Origin: UBA1368 sp964563125
Lineage (GTDB): Bacteria > Bacillota > Syntrophomonadia > Syntrophomonadales > Syntrophomonadaceae
DNA: 64,000 bases
Direction: 5' to 3'
Assembly (NCBI GenBank): GCA_964563125.1
Contig: CAZLVY010000002.1
Coordinates: 1-64,000 of the forward strand
Shown here piece after piece: positions 16,135-25,394 of this stretch (the first letter of the stretch is position 1; each line of letters opens with the position of its first letter). Below the pieces are notes generated by a model that saw only the letters and a list, made by a program, of their open reading frames with translations, was not told where the DNA came from and searched no databases. The position numbers were made by a program, and so were the translations under genes.

Positions 16135-19100
16135 CAAGATTGCCCTCCCCTGCAGCAGCAATTCTATTTAAGACTTCGGTTTTATCCAGGCTCTTAATAA
16201 ATCTGTAGCGGTTGTTGTTAAATAAAATATCAAACTGACAGACAGATTTATATTTACAGAACTGGCAGGCTGTATTTCCCCCGCTTTTAGCCGGTTCAAT
16301 TTTGGTCTTGCCACTTAAAATAGCTTCACTGAAGATTTTAACTTTTTGGTCCACATGCTTTATTAAGGCGGCAAATTCTTTTTCATCGAGTACATTGGAT
16401 TTTGCAGATATTTCGCCGTCATTTTTTAACTGCACTGCAGAAATAATATCTGAATGTCCATGAATATCCCGGTCCAATTGACGAATGATATTAACATCTT
16501 TTAACACCAGTCCGGCCATTTTAAGTTTCTTTAAAATTTCTTTTTCAATTACCTCTAGCACCATTGAATCCGATGGTACCATAGGATCATCAATTTTAAA
16601 GTAAAAAATGCCGGCCGGCTTGGCCTGTTTGCCGTTATATGAGGGCATTGCCTGTAAAACGGAATTAAGATAGATAATAAGCTGCAATGAAAAGCCATTG
16701 TAAATATCGGACAAATCTATATTCTTATCACCGGATTTGTAATCAATTACTTTTACGTAAGTGGTATCATTTTCTTCCCATAAATCTATGCGGTCAATTC
16801 TGCCTTCCAGAAATACTTTTTCTCCTGATTCCAGTTCAATGGTAATGGGCGGCAAGAGACCTTTTACCCCAAATGAAACTTCATAAAAAGTCGGGGTGAA
16901 TTCTCCCTGTTTCAGGTGCTGGGTCAGTATCCGGATGGCACGCCGGCATATTCTCTTAAGCCGTATGACTAAATAACGATAGCGGTAAGAACTGTTTAAA
17001 ATACCGTCCTTATAATCCAGAACCAGCTTGTCCATTATTTCATCCATCAGTTGCAGGCATTCTGCTTCTTCCATGCTCTTCCATTCGATGCCTCTTTCCT
17101 GCAAAACCCGGGCAAAGGTTGCCAGCCCCAGGTGGAACAGTTCGCCTATATCAGGAGCGCCCACTTCAAATATTTTTCGTTCCTGCGGTTTTAACCCGTA
17201 TTGAATGAAATGGGCAAACTGACAGCTATTGAATCTTTCCAATCTTGATATACTGGTCTTCAGCGGGGCATTGTATAACTTTCTGGCCAGGGAAGCATCT
17301 ATGTAATCCTGCTGGTTATTATGATTAAATCCTGCTAATACCGCGGCTAATTTATCCTTCCAGGCCTCATTGTTGTAATACCAGTCATAAACATCCCACC
17401 AATAATCATCAATTTCGCTCCCGTCCAGATAGTCTTTGAGATTTAAAATCAGCGACTCAAAACTACCCTGTGGGGTGCTAATCATGTTCAAGCTTTTGTA
17501 ACTGAACAGGAATTTTTCCCGTTTCACGGTCAGGGCCGGAAAAAGCTGCTGCAGCCGGTCGACAATTATTGATTGATGCAAAGGTTTGCCGTCTTCATCA
17601 GCTAAGGCATAACTGATCCATAAATAATCATTGGCCTTGGCAATTGTTTCGTGAATATTGAAGTTTTCTTCTATCAGGCGGGATTCCGGGTCTAACATTA
17701 AATCAATACCGCTGTTTTTTAGTGTTAATATTTCTTCTTCTGATAAAAGCTCATGTTCTTGCGGTCTGGCCGGCAATAATCCGTCATTGGCGCCGATTAA
17801 AAACAGGGCTTTGGAACCGTAGCTCTTGGATCTGTTTACACTGCCCACCACAACTTCATCAATAGTAGTAGGAATTATCCCAATCTCAAATGAGGCAAAC
17901 CCGGCTTCCAATAGATTAAGCAGCTTTTTAAGGTCAGCCGCTTCTTCTCCCAGGAATTCTACAATCTGATCTAATATCATCATTACAATATTCCAGATTT
18001 GCGTGTTTTCATTGACATATTCATAAAGCTTTTGCTGGTTTAGCCCTTCAATATATGACTCTATTTTCTCCCGCAGTTTTATAGCTTCCAGATATTCATA
18101 GAGACCTGTGACTAATTCCTGGTATGTTTTGTGCCCTTTCACCTTCTGTTCCAGCTCTTCCAGTGGTTTTATAAACATTTCCCGGGCATTATTAATATTA
18201 TCCAGGGCTTCACCATTATCAATTGTAAAAGGCCTTTTCCAGATACTCCCCCGGATACCGTAACGCAGGACATAGTTTTCCAGTTCGTCACATTGCTCAT
18301 GGTCAAGATTGCTGAAGCCGGCTTTTAAAAAGCGGAAAACTTCGTTATAGCGGTAGCCTTTGCTTATGATTTGCAGTGATGCCAGAATAGACTCGATAAT
18401 AGGATTGTTCATTATCCCTCTCTTTTCATCCATGAAAAAAGGGATATCATTGGCGATAAAACCCTGCCTGATTAAACTGCTGTAACGTTCCATGTCTGTG
18501 CATACCACTGTGATATCTTTGAATCTGAGCTGATTTTCTCTGACTAACTCAAGAATTGCGGCTATGACATTTTCGATCTCGCTCTTCACATTGGCGGCGG
18601 CAAAAACATGCAAATTGCTCACCACATCCTCAAACTGATTATGGGGATAAGCAAATAACTCCTTTTCCAGAAACTGCAGTTCTGCTTTTCTGGCTAAGGC
18701 CCATTTTGATTGATCACTATTAAGGTTGATTATTGTTTCCTTTATCCCTGCTTGTGATGCCAGATCATGAATTTTATTGTAGGTTTGGCGGGAGACATTA
18801 AATATTTCCCGGTCTCTGTCTTCAGTTCCGAAACTCATCGCCAGTGATATAGTTATGTCTTCACTGAGATTTGCTAATTTGGCCAGCATTTTAAGCAGCT
18901 GCGGGCTGAATTTATTGAAGCCGTCAACCCATATCAGGGCATTATGTAAAAAAGCAGTACTGTCCAGTTTCTCAATTACTAAATTGATATAATCTTCGGT
19001 ATCGATATAGCTATCCTTTAAATAATCATTAAAGCGCTTGTATATCAAAAGCAAATCATTTAACTTCCCGGTCAAAAGTCGGTCATCGGGCAAGCTGTCA

Positions 19101-19528
19101 ATAAATTGCTGCAAAGCATCACCATCGATATTATTGCTTTTAAAATCGCTTAAACAGTCACTGACTATGTTTATAAATCCTGATTGCCTGGCAGCCCCGG
19201 CAAAAGCACTTAAGTCCGGATTCAATTCATCAATTATTTTGCGCAGGACCATACTTTTACCCTGTTCATTAATCATGTTACGGGTTCTGCCGCCTGTTTC
19301 ATTCAATACTTTGTAAGCCAGACGATTAAAGCTTAATACTTCAGCTTGTAAAATGCCGCTTTTACCGATTCCCTTTATTAAGTTTTTTTCCGACTCCAAA
19401 GTGAATTGTTCCGGAACCAGCAGATAAAGTGGTTTATCATTTTCAGCCTGCAAACAGCCGGCAATTTCGTTAATTATGTAATCTGTCCTGGCTATTCCTG
19501 CCCGCCCGAACACATAGCGAATGGCCAT
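16127..19528 (-). CDS. addB: ATP-dependent helicase/nuclease subunit B
   Basis: 1133 aa. VPEQFTLESEKNLI and the middle region are typical of AddB. The C-terminal nuclease has EGRIDRIDLW...VKVIDYKSG, and the iron-sulfur staple is formed by Cys in RFNSCQFAH with C-terminal CQFCKYKSVC. The N-terminal nucleotide loop is degenerate: FGRAGIART (residues 8-15) where AddB usually has GRxGSGKT. AddB supplies the 5'-strand nuclease and Chi recognition in the complex with AddA, whose gene follows with an 8-bp overlap. Confidence 0.95.
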   Translation of the reverse strand: MAIRYVFGRAGIARTDYIINEIAGCLQAENDKPLYLLVPEQFTLESEKNLIKGIGKSGILQAEVLSFNRLAYKVLNETGGRTRNMINEQGKSMVLRKIIDELNPDLSAFAGAARQSGFINIVSDCLSDFKSNNIDGDALQQFIDSLPDDRLLTGKLNDLLLIYKRFNDYLKDSYIDTEDYINLVIEKLDSTAFLHNALIWVDGFNKFSPQLLKMLAKLANLSEDITISLAMSFGTEDRDREIFNVSRQTYNKIHDLASQAGIKETIINLNSDQSKWALARKAELQFLEKELFAYPHNQFEDVVSNLHVFAAANVKSEIENVIAAILELVRENQLRFKDITVVCTDMERYSSLIRQGFIANDIPFFMDEKRGIMNNPIIESILASLQIISKGYRYNEVFRFLKAGFSNLDHEQCDELENYVLRYGIRGSIWKRPFTIDNGEALDNINNAREMFIKPLEELEQKVKGHKTYQELVTGLYEYLEAIKLREKIESYIEGLNQQKLYEYVNENTQIWNIVMMILDQIVEFLGEEAADLKKLLNLLEAGFASFEIGIIPTTIDEVVVGSVNRSKSYGSKALFLIGANDGLLPARPQEHELLSEEEILTLKNSGIDLMLDPESRLIEENFNIHETIAKANDYLWISYALADEDGKPLHQSIIVDRLQQLFPALTVKREKFLFSYKSLNMISTPQGSFESLILNLKDYLDGSEIDDYWWDVYDWYYNNEAWKDKLAAVLAGFNHNNQQDYIDASLARKLYNAPLKTSISRLERFNSCQFAHFIQYGLKPQERKIFEVGAPDIGELFHLGLATFARVLQERGIEWKSMEEAECLQLMDEIMDKLVLDYKDGILNSSYRYRYLVIRLKRICRRAIRILTQHLKQGEFTPTFYEVSFGVKGLLPPITIELESGEKVFLEGRIDRIDLWEENDTTYVKVIDYKSGDKNIDLSDIYNGFSLQLIIYLNSVLQAMPSYNGKQAKPAGIFYFKIDDPMVPSDSMVLEVIEKEILKKLKMAGLVLKDVNIIRQLDRDIHGHSDIISAVQLKNDGEISAKSNVLDEKEFAALIKHVDQKVKIFSEAILSGKTKIEPAKSGGNTACQFCKYKSVCQFDILFNNNRYRFIKSLDKTEVLNRIAAAGEGNLDG

Positions 19529-19639
19529 AAAATCTCCTCCCCTGACTTGCTTACTTGTTGTTTAAAAAGTCCGGCCAAGCCTGACATTTACTCTATTATA
19601 GTTTATTTTGTGTCTTTAAAGACAGATTAAATGCCCATA

Positions 19640-19678
19640 TAAAAAAACCAAGCAGAGAACTTTTTCGTTTCTACTTGA
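19640..19678 (-). terminator. Terminator after carbamate kinase
   Basis: On the minus strand CAAGTAGA and TCTGCTTG pair (one G-U) around an AACGAAAAAGT loop and are followed by a T7 run, 30-70 bp past the stop of arcC. Confidence 0.7.
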
Positions 19679-19710
19679 CCCTTACCTCTCCCTCATCTGC
19701 AAGAACTGCA

Positions 19711-20661
19711 TCATGCCACAATATAGGTACCGCTTTCTCCATCCAATGCCTCTTGCAGCTTTTCCGCAGATGTGATCAGGACTTCCTGACCTCCGGCGGC
19801 AATGAAATCCACCGCAGCCTTGATCTTAGGGCCCATACTTCCCGGAGGAAAATGTCCCTCGGCCAGATATTTCTCCGCCTCCGACACCTGCATCTTTTTT
19901 AAGTATCGCATATTGGGCCGGCCGTAATCGACTGCCACCTGGTCTACTGCGGTGAGTAAAATATAAAGATCGGCCCCGATTTCTATGGCCAGCAGGCTGG
20001 AGGCCAGATCCTTGTCTATGACCGCTTCCAAGCCGATAAATTGTCCGTCGACCAGGGCTACCGGAATGCCCCCGCCCCCGCAGGCGATGACGATATTCCC
20101 TGCCTGGGCCAGTTCCCGGATTGCCTCACTTTCCATTATGGAGAACGGCTGTGGAGACGGGACCACCCGACGGTATCCACGGCCGCTGTCTTCTACTACC
20201 TGCCAGTCTTTCAAGGCGATCATCTCCTCGGCTATTTCACGGGAAAAGAATCCGCCAATCGGTTTGGTCGGCTTCTGAAAGGCCGGATCGTTCTGACTGA
20301 CCACTACATTGGTCAAGATGGTCAGGGTGTTCTTGGGGATCCCTGCCTCTTTTATCGCCCGCTGCAACGCCGTCGACAACATATAGCCCATGGTTCCCTG
20401 GGTGGCTGCCACACAGACATCCAGCGGCATCATAGGTATCTTATGGGCTGATTCTTCGTTCTGGGTCAGGATCTGTCCGACCTGTGGTCCATTGCCGTGC
20501 ACGATAATCACTTCATAGCCGCTGCGCACGATCCCCAGAATCACTTTCGCAGCCGCATCGGCATTGGCCTGCTGTTCAGCAAAAGTTCCCTCCTGGTCTT
20601 CCGGTAATAAAGCATTGCCGCCCAAAGCCACCACCGCAATCTTCTGGTGAATATTTTTCAA
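19711..20661 (-). CDS. arcC: Carbamate kinase
   Basis: 316 aa. Amino-acid-kinase motifs are VVALGGNALL at the start, VHGNGPQVGQI, and the CACGGGGIPV loop region (IACGGGGIPV), with the C-terminal FPPGSMGPKIKAAVDFI typical of ArcC. It interconverts carbamoyl phosphate + ADP and ammonia + CO2 + ATP, usually making ATP from carbamoyl phosphate. No other arginine-deiminase pathway gene lies beside it. Since the CarA here appears unable to use glutamine, a link between this enzyme and carbamoyl phosphate supply is conceivable, but that is inference. Confidence 0.95.
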   Translation of the reverse strand: MKNIHQKIAVVALGGNALLPEDQEGTFAEQQANADAAAKVILGIVRSGYEVIIVHGNGPQVGQILTQNEESAHKIPMMPLDVCVAATQGTMGYMLSTALQRAIKEAGIPKNTLTILTNVVVSQNDPAFQKPTKPIGGFFSREIAEEMIALKDWQVVEDSGRGYRRVVPSPQPFSIMESEAIRELAQAGNIVIACGGGGIPVALVDGQFIGLEAVIDKDLASSLLAIEIGADLYILLTAVDQVAVDYGRPNMRYLKKMQVSEAEKYLAEGHFPPGSMGPKIKAAVDFIAAGGQEVLITSAEKLQEALDGESGTYIVA

Positions 20662-20768
20662 AATCCCTTCCTCCCGATAATTTATAAATCTTAATGCTCA
20701 TACTGTCTATACCTGTATCCCCTGGGATGCATAAACTGAATCGATCAATAACGATCCTGACCGCAGGC

Positions 20769-21035
20769 CTATTGCAGCAACCCCCACAGATGATATTGCT
20801 TTTCCTGAATCATGGCCCAAGCGATCACCAGCCACACCACCATTGCAGCCACTCCCAGCAGCATATCCAACCGTGAAATCTCAGAGCGCTTTTTCACTAT
20901 ATAAATGATCATAATAAGGTTATAAAACACGATAAAGCCTATAGCAATATAGAAAAAACTGTTCCATCCAGCGATAAGCCAGCCGCCGATGAAAAAGGCG
21001 ATCAAAATGCTGATTTCCAAAATTGCACTGCGCAT
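20769..21035 (-). CDS. Small membrane protein of unknown function
   Basis: 88 aa from ATG 21035, which has GGGAGG at a normal distance; the frame is open 75 bp further upstream without a good site. Three hydrophobic helices (residues ~4-22, ~25-48, ~60-78) with a basic loop VKKRSEISR between the second and third. No family recognised. It lies between arcC and the DMT-type transporter gene, all on the minus strand. Confidence 0.6.
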   Translation of the reverse strand: MRSAILEISILIAFFIGGWLIAGWNSFFYIAIGFIVFYNLIMIIYIVKKRSEISRLDMLLGVAAMVVWLVIAWAMIQEKQYHLWGLLQ

Positions 21036-21149
21036 ATCCCATTCCTCCCTTATACGACTTTCCCTATCCGACAAATATTTTCCTGCTTGCAGGAGTGAGT
21101 TAAAAACCAATTCTTTTACACAGGAGACCCATTTTCACAATCGTAATCC

Positions 21150-21188
21150 TCAAATAATAAACAGCCCGTACCAGCAAAGTACGAGCTG
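21150..21188 (-). terminator. Terminator downstream of the YdcZ-like gene
   Basis: On the minus strand CAGCTCGTAC and GTACGGGCTG form a 10-bp stem with one G-U pair, then TTTATTATTT. It lies 120 bp past the stop of the transporter gene. Confidence 0.65.
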
Positions 21189-21248
21189 CACACCACAGTT
21201 ATAAAAATCAAGGGGCATCGTCTGTAATAACCTTTCTCTTAAGAAAAT

Positions 21249-21300
21249 GTGAGACCGGCCGACAGAGGACTAAAGCGACCAGGATTTATTAAAGTCTCAC
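21249..21300. repeat. Dispersed repeat copy with terminal inverted GTGAGAC
   Basis: GTGAGAC (21249-21255) and GTCTCAC (21294-21300) bound a segment that shares 15 identical bases (GAGACCGGCCGACAG, from 21251) and further similarity (..GGA.TAAAGC..CCA.GATT) with 45693-45727 in the pyr operon. Confidence 0.55.
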
Positions 21301-21309
21301 ACAATCCTG

Positions 21310-21750
21310 CTATTTCATCAAAAGGATGCGGGCTCCTACTGCCAGTAAGACAATACCCAGAATATCCAAGTACTGAAAACCAATTTTTTTCATCCCGAAT
21401 ATCCCAAGACAGTCGATCAGGACGGCGGTTGATATCTGGGCTACGATAATGGCGGTGGTGGCATTGCCAACCCCTACTGAAGGGATCACTTTTACCACGG
21501 CATATATAATGATCACATTCAGTACCCCGCCTAAAAGAGCATAAAACGGGACACTGCCGATTTTGGTAAAACTGCTGAAACCGCTGCCGATAAATAACAT
21601 GATTATTAAAACAGTGATAGTTCCGATCACATGTACCGTCAATGTAGACTGCCAGATCCCCAGCACTTTGCCCAGTGCCGCATTCCAGCTTCCCTGTACC
21701 GCCATCGCACTGCCTGCCAGGGCTGCCAGTAAAAGATATAACCAGTTCAT
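21310..21750 (-). CDS. DMT-type membrane protein, YdcZ family (DUF606)
   Basis: 146 aa with five membrane helices: MNWLYLLLAALAGSAMAVQGSWNAALGK at the start, the central GGVLNVIIIYAVVKVIP, GNATTAIIVAQISTAVLID and a last helix YLDILGIVLLAVGARILL. The NxxLG and QIxxAxxID patterns fit the YdcZ/DUF606 half-size drug/metabolite transporter family. Substrate unknown. A longer overlapping frame (21239-21793) reads as a Cys/Arg-rich non-globular sequence and is a shadow. Confidence 0.85.
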   Translation of the reverse strand: MNWLYLLLAALAGSAMAVQGSWNAALGKVLGIWQSTLTVHVIGTITVLIIMLFIGSGFSSFTKIGSVPFYALLGGVLNVIIIYAVVKVIPSVGVGNATTAIIVAQISTAVLIDCLGIFGMKKIGFQYLDILGIVLLAVGARILLMK

Positions 21751-21811
21751 AAGGCAGAATAATCCCCTTTGTTTTTAGATTATTTTCCGACACTAGCTTG
21801 TTTTTTATACC

Positions 21812-21839
21812 GTTACACCGGGACGTTCTTTCTGTAACA
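21812..21839 (+). repeat. 28-bp hairpin repeat, left copy
   Basis: Starts GTTACACCGGGACG and ends TCTGTAACA; GTTACA/TGTAAC at its ends make it an imperfect hairpin. It is the exact inverted complement of 22711-22738, on the other side of the transposase gene. Confidence 0.9.
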
Positions 21840-21845
21840 CTACAC

Positions 21846-22628
21846 TTATGCTCTGTGTATATTCATTGCATTTAATCCTGTTACTCGGGCAATTTGCCGC
21901 AGGGTTACTCCTTCACTAACCTTGATGGTTCGAAGTATTGCGTTGCGCTTATCTTTGTCCATACTTTGCAATTTGCCGATTGGCTCACCATCCATCAATG
22001 CCTCAATCTCGTCCCTCACTTCTTCATCAGTTTTATTTCGTTTAATTACTACATCCAGGCAGGTATCTTCATTGTTTTGCTTCATGAACTCCTGAAATGC
22101 CACAATCGCCTCCATCCGGTTATTATGAAACATGCCCAGGATAAAATCGGTTTCAATCAATCCTTTTTCAGGCTCATTCCCTGTATACGCATGGATGCTG
22201 CTCCAGCGATAGGCTTCTGCTTCTCGTTCTAAACCTGCTTTCACTGGATTATTATGTATGTAGCGAATTACGGTTAATAAATATTTATCATCTTCAACGC
22301 ACTCACCACCAAAGCGACCTTGAAAAACATGTCCACTGCGGCTGTATTTTTGGTTATACCACTTGGCATAACTAGTTCCAATCCTGCTCATGATTCGGGA
22401 GATCGAATCCTCTTTTTCCTGTACCAGTAAGTGAACATGGTTGCCCATCAGGCAATATCCGTAAAGCTCATATTCTTGATTTCTCTTTTTTTGTACCAGT
22501 GTTTCCAGGAAGCGCTGGTAATCATCTTTGTCGAAAAAAATGTCTCCTCGGTTGATGCCTCGCAAAATCACATGATAAACGCCGCTCTCACACCGTTGTC
22601 TAGCTTGTCTAACCATACCAGGACCCAT
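21846..22628 (-). CDS. Y1 (HUH) transposase of the REP-associated group, long form
   Basis: About 260 aa. The catalytic core is RQRCESGVYHVILRGINRGDIF, the metal-binding HxH in LMGNHVHLLVQ, and the tyrosine helix region (SYAKWYNQKYSRSGHVFQGRFGGECV...YIHNNPVKAG). A C-terminal helix-turn-helix-like tail (SEGVTLRQIARVTGLNAMNIHRA) is as found in the long members of this family. The core differs clearly from the 180-aa protein at 11590. Perfect 28-bp inverted hairpin repeats flank the gene, so it and the repeats form one unit of ~930 bp, possibly mobile. Confidence 0.9.
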   Translation of the reverse strand: MGPGMVRQARQRCESGVYHVILRGINRGDIFFDKDDYQRFLETLVQKKRNQEYELYGYCLMGNHVHLLVQEKEDSISRIMSRIGTSYAKWYNQKYSRSGHVFQGRFGGECVEDDKYLLTVIRYIHNNPVKAGLEREAEAYRWSSIHAYTGNEPEKGLIETDFILGMFHNNRMEAIVAFQEFMKQNNEDTCLDVVIKRNKTDEEVRDEIEALMDGEPIGKLQSMDKDKRNAILRTIKVSEGVTLRQIARVTGLNAMNIHRA

Positions 22629-22710
22629 CCCATTTCATACATATACTTCCATTATAACAAAAACCAATAAATCACCCACTATTTTCCTGTACGTTATTTT
22701 TTAAATGTTT

Positions 22711-22738
22711 TGTTACAGAAAGAACGTCCCGGTGTAAC
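22711..22738 (-). repeat. 28-bp hairpin repeat, right copy
   Basis: Exact inverted complement of 21812-21839. It lies 83 bp upstream of the transposase start and 6 bp before the end of the ZIP transporter gene. Confidence 0.9.
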
Positions 22739-22744
22739 ATGTGG

Positions 22745-23455
22745 TTATATAAAAGTAGCTAATAATATAATTATCATACCGGCTAAAAATCCAATCCATC
22801 TGCTTCTCGGCCCTTTTAACCTGGCTTGCGGCCATAATTGAAAGCAAACCAGATAAATCATAACACCCGAAGCAAAGCCTAACATGAAGGGCAAAATCTG
22901 CGGAACACTATTGACGGTCATTTTGCCCAACAGGGTACCTGCAGGAGTTACTAACGCAATTAGTATAGTTTGAAACAATATTTTTACCCGTCTCATGCCT
23001 CCCATAATTAATGGCGCAGCTATAGCCATCCCTTCCGGGATATTATGTATTGCTATGCCCAGTGCGATTACTACTCCGGTTCTTAGCTTTAGTTCACTGC
23101 CCAGCGCGATGGCTATTCCTTCCGGTAAATCATGCAGAGCAATTCCCAGCATTATTAAATAACCTAAGCCGATTAAAGATTTGTTGGCATGAGATACCCG
23201 GGAAAATACTATTTTATCAACACAGAATAAAAGAGCGCCACCTAGGATTATTCCAATCACAGCATTAATACGTCCGTAATAAAGTAAAGCTGATGGCAGC
23301 ATGTCAAATACTACAACTGCTGTCATTACCCCTGATGCCAGGCCTAAAAAAACCGCTAAACTTCTATTGCTCCACTTTCTTTTAATAAATAGCAGCATTG
23401 CTCCTGCCGTGGTGCATAATCCCGCCAGAATGCTAATTAAAATTATATTTTCCAT
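22745..23455 (-). CDS. ZIP-family metal transporter
   Basis: 236 aa with seven to eight helices. The paired metal-site motifs are HDLPEGIAIALGS and HNIPEGMAIAAPL, typical of ZIP transporters (ZupT-like), which bring Zn, Fe or Mn into the cytoplasm. The cytoplasmic His-rich loop of many ZIPs is absent. Its 3' end abuts the right hairpin of the transposase unit. It is divergent from the crotonase gene. Confidence 0.88.
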   Translation of the reverse strand: MENIILISILAGLCTTAGAMLLFIKRKWSNRSLAVFLGLASGVMTAVVVFDMLPSALLYYGRINAVIGIILGGALLFCVDKIVFSRVSHANKSLIGLGYLIMLGIALHDLPEGIAIALGSELKLRTGVVIALGIAIHNIPEGMAIAAPLIMGGMRRVKILFQTILIALVTPAGTLLGKMTVNSVPQILPFMLGFASGVMIYLVCFQLWPQARLKGPRSRWIGFLAGMIIILLATFI

Positions 23456-23609
23456 ATTTTATTCCGCCGTTTTAAAATCTAATCTATTTCTATGTAAAGG
23501 GTATTTATTTTAGGCAGAGTCTTTTTTAGAATATTCTGCCATTTCTGCATCTGCATATGTTAAAATATCTACAAAACTTTTAAAATCAATTTGGGGGGAG
23601 TAGATTTTA

Positions 23610-24389
23610 ATGGCTTATAAAAATTTTCTGTACACAAAGGAAAATGGAATCGGTGTAATGACCATGAATCGCCCGGAGGTTCTGAATGCTTTTAGTTATG
23701 ACAGCCTGGGGGAAACATCTGATGCATTGGATGAAATCGCTGCTGATTCTGAAGTTAAGGTTTTTGTAATAAGAGGAACCGATAAAGTCTTTGCCGCCGG
23801 GGCGGATATTCGCAATCTGATCCATTATAATCCGCAGGAAGCGGCAAAATATCTGGAGTATGCCCAGGGCTCAATGCTGAAGATTGCTAACTTGAATAAG
23901 CCCACTATTGCTTCAATTGGCGGTTTTTGTTTGGGAGGCGGGCTGGAATTGGCTTTAGCCTGTGATTTCCGCATTGCTGCTGATAATGCTGTCTTTGGTC
24001 TGCCGGAAATAAATTTGGGTATATTACCTGCCGGCGGCGGTACGCAAAGACTAACCAAGTTTGTAGGCGCCGGACGTGCCAAGGAAATTATGTTTCTAGG
24101 TGAAATGTTTGATGCCAAAAAAGCTTATAATATTGGTTTATTATATGAAGTGGTTCCAGTTGCGGAGTTAGAAGGAAAAACCATGAAGCTGGCTAAAAAG
24201 CTGACATTTAAACCACCTCTGGCTATAAGAGCTTTAAAAGAATTAGTACAGGTAAGTCTGGATGTAGATATATTTACTGGTCTGATGATGGAAAAAGAAA
24301 AGTTTTCCAACCTGTTTTCAACCAAGGATCAGGTTGAAGGAATGACTGCTTTTAATGAAGGCAGAAAGGCCACCTTCATCGGTGAATAA
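23610..24389 (+). CDS. Enoyl-CoA hydratase/isomerase family (crotonase) protein
   Basis: 259 aa, ATG after GGGGGGAG. The CoA-binding and oxyanion-hole motifs are FAAGADIRNL and SIGGFCLGGGLELALACDFRIAA. Both crotonase glutamates are in place, in GGGLELA and FGLPEINLGILPAGGGTQRL. It should hydrate trans-2-enoyl-CoA (crotonyl-CoA) in fatty-acid beta-oxidation or butyrate formation. It stands alone on the plus strand, followed by two terminators. Substrate range cannot be read from the sequence. Confidence 0.92.
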   Translation: MAYKNFLYTKENGIGVMTMNRPEVLNAFSYDSLGETSDALDEIAADSEVKVFVIRGTDKVFAAGADIRNLIHYNPQEAAKYLEYAQGSMLKIANLNKPTIASIGGFCLGGGLELALACDFRIAADNAVFGLPEINLGILPAGGGTQRLTKFVGAGRAKEIMFLGEMFDAKKAYNIGLLYEVVPVAELEGKTMKLAKKLTFKPPLAIRALKELVQVSLDVDIFTGLMMEKEKFSNLFSTKDQVEGMTAFNEGRKATFIGE

Positions 24390-24410
24390 CGATAGAGCTT
24401 GAACCGTCTC

Positions 24411-24446
24411 AAACCCGGAGGATTCCCCTCCGGGTCACTCTTTATT
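24411..24446 (+). terminator. Terminator after the crotonase gene
   Basis: ACCCGGAGG (24413-24421) and CCTCCGGGT (24427-24435) form a 9-bp stem followed by CACTCTTTATT. Confidence 0.7.
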
Positions 24447-24470
24447 AATAACTCAGTAAATCAATTAATA

Positions 24471-24505
24471 ATGGCATCACCTGCAATCAGATGATGCCAT
24501 TTTTC
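24471..24505 (+). terminator. Second hairpin terminator before the lipoprotein gene
   Basis: ATGGCATCA (24471-24479) and TGATGCCAT (24492-24500) pair exactly and are followed by TTTTCC. The rest of the stretch up to 24700 has one more palindromic segment (24549-24592, CCTGCGA/TCGCAGG around CCCTATAGGG) and no gene. Confidence 0.7.
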
Positions 24506-24700
24506 CAATTCACATGCAAGCAGGGACGGCCTGGCCTCTACTAATACCCCTGCGAGGCTTACCCTATAGGGCATAACCCTCCGGTTCGCAGGCAGGCAGG
24601 CGGGCGAGGTAGCTGTAAGGATTGTTAAAAATTGTTTGACATAGAAAAATATACTTATTACACTGCAGAAAGGGACATACAATTAAAAGGGGGAAGAGAA

Positions 24701-25360
24701 ATGATTAAACGGTTTTTGTTGATTTTGATCACGGCATTGCTGGCACTGACTTTAACTGCCTGCGGAGGTAACAAGGAGACTGGTGCTCCAGCTCCGGCAG
24801 AACAACCAGCCTCGCAGCAGGAGGAAAAAGCCGGCGGACCTTTGGATGAACTGATGAAAAATGCCCAACAGGCCAAAGAAATGTCCTTTGACATGGTGAT
24901 GACGTTAAATCAAGACGGAGAGATGACAAGCACCAGTAAAATGTTTATCAGCGGCGACAAGATGAGAATAGAAGCTGAAAGTATGGGGATACAGGCAATC
25001 ACGATAATTGATGAAAACGACGATACTTATGTGTATATGCCAGATTCCAACACCGCCATGAAATCATCTGCTTTCGAGGATGAGACCACCGAAGTTCCCA
25101 ACGCCTGGGCTGAGGAAAATGCTGATATGAGTGTCCTGGGCGAAGAAAAGATTGATGGTTATGACTGTCTGGTAGTAAGCAGCAATGAAGATGGTGTGGA
25201 AACCAAGATGTGGCTGCGTAAGGATATCGGTATGCCCGTCAGAGTTGAGATTCCTTCCGAGGGTTTGGTAATAGAATACAAGAACTATGACATAGGACCC
25301 CAGGATGCCGGCTTGTTCAAACTGCCGGCCGGCGTGCAGATCACAGAATTGCCAAATTAG
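24701..25360 (+). CDS. LolA/DUF4412-like lipoprotein
   Basis: 219 aa from ATG 24701 with AAGGGGGAAGAG before it; the frame is open further upstream but lacks a signal there. A lipobox (LALTLTAC, Cys 21) gives an outward lipid anchor, followed by a Pro/Ala/Gln linker. The remaining beta-rich domain (SFDMVMTLNQDGEMTSTSKMF..., DKMRIEAES, YVYMPDSNTAMKS, GYDCLVVSSNEDGVETKMWL, IEYKNYDIGPQDAGLFKLP) resembles the LolA/RseB-like fold seen in DUF4412 proteins. Exact function unknown; binding of lipid or peptide at the envelope is inferred. Confidence 0.75.
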   Translation: MIKRFLLILITALLALTLTACGGNKETGAPAPAEQPASQQEEKAGGPLDELMKNAQQAKEMSFDMVMTLNQDGEMTSTSKMFISGDKMRIEAESMGIQAITIIDENDDTYVYMPDSNTAMKSSAFEDETTEVPNAWAEENADMSVLGEEKIDGYDCLVVSSNEDGVETKMWLRKDIGMPVRVEIPSEGLVIEYKNYDIGPQDAGLFKLPAGVQITELPN

Positions 25361-25394
25361 GCCGTAACCCTGTCACAGGGACAGTGTATGTTAT

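Noticed and set aside
21239..21793. 184-aa frame overlapping the YdcZ-like gene
   Set aside because: It is Cys/His/Arg-rich without a domain and lies on the same strand in another frame over a clear membrane protein; a shadow.
24549..24592. Palindromic CCTGCGA...TCGCAGG segment as a structured RNA gene
   Set aside because: Only short arms and a CCCTATAGGG palindrome are visible; no known RNA pattern and no second copy noticed.
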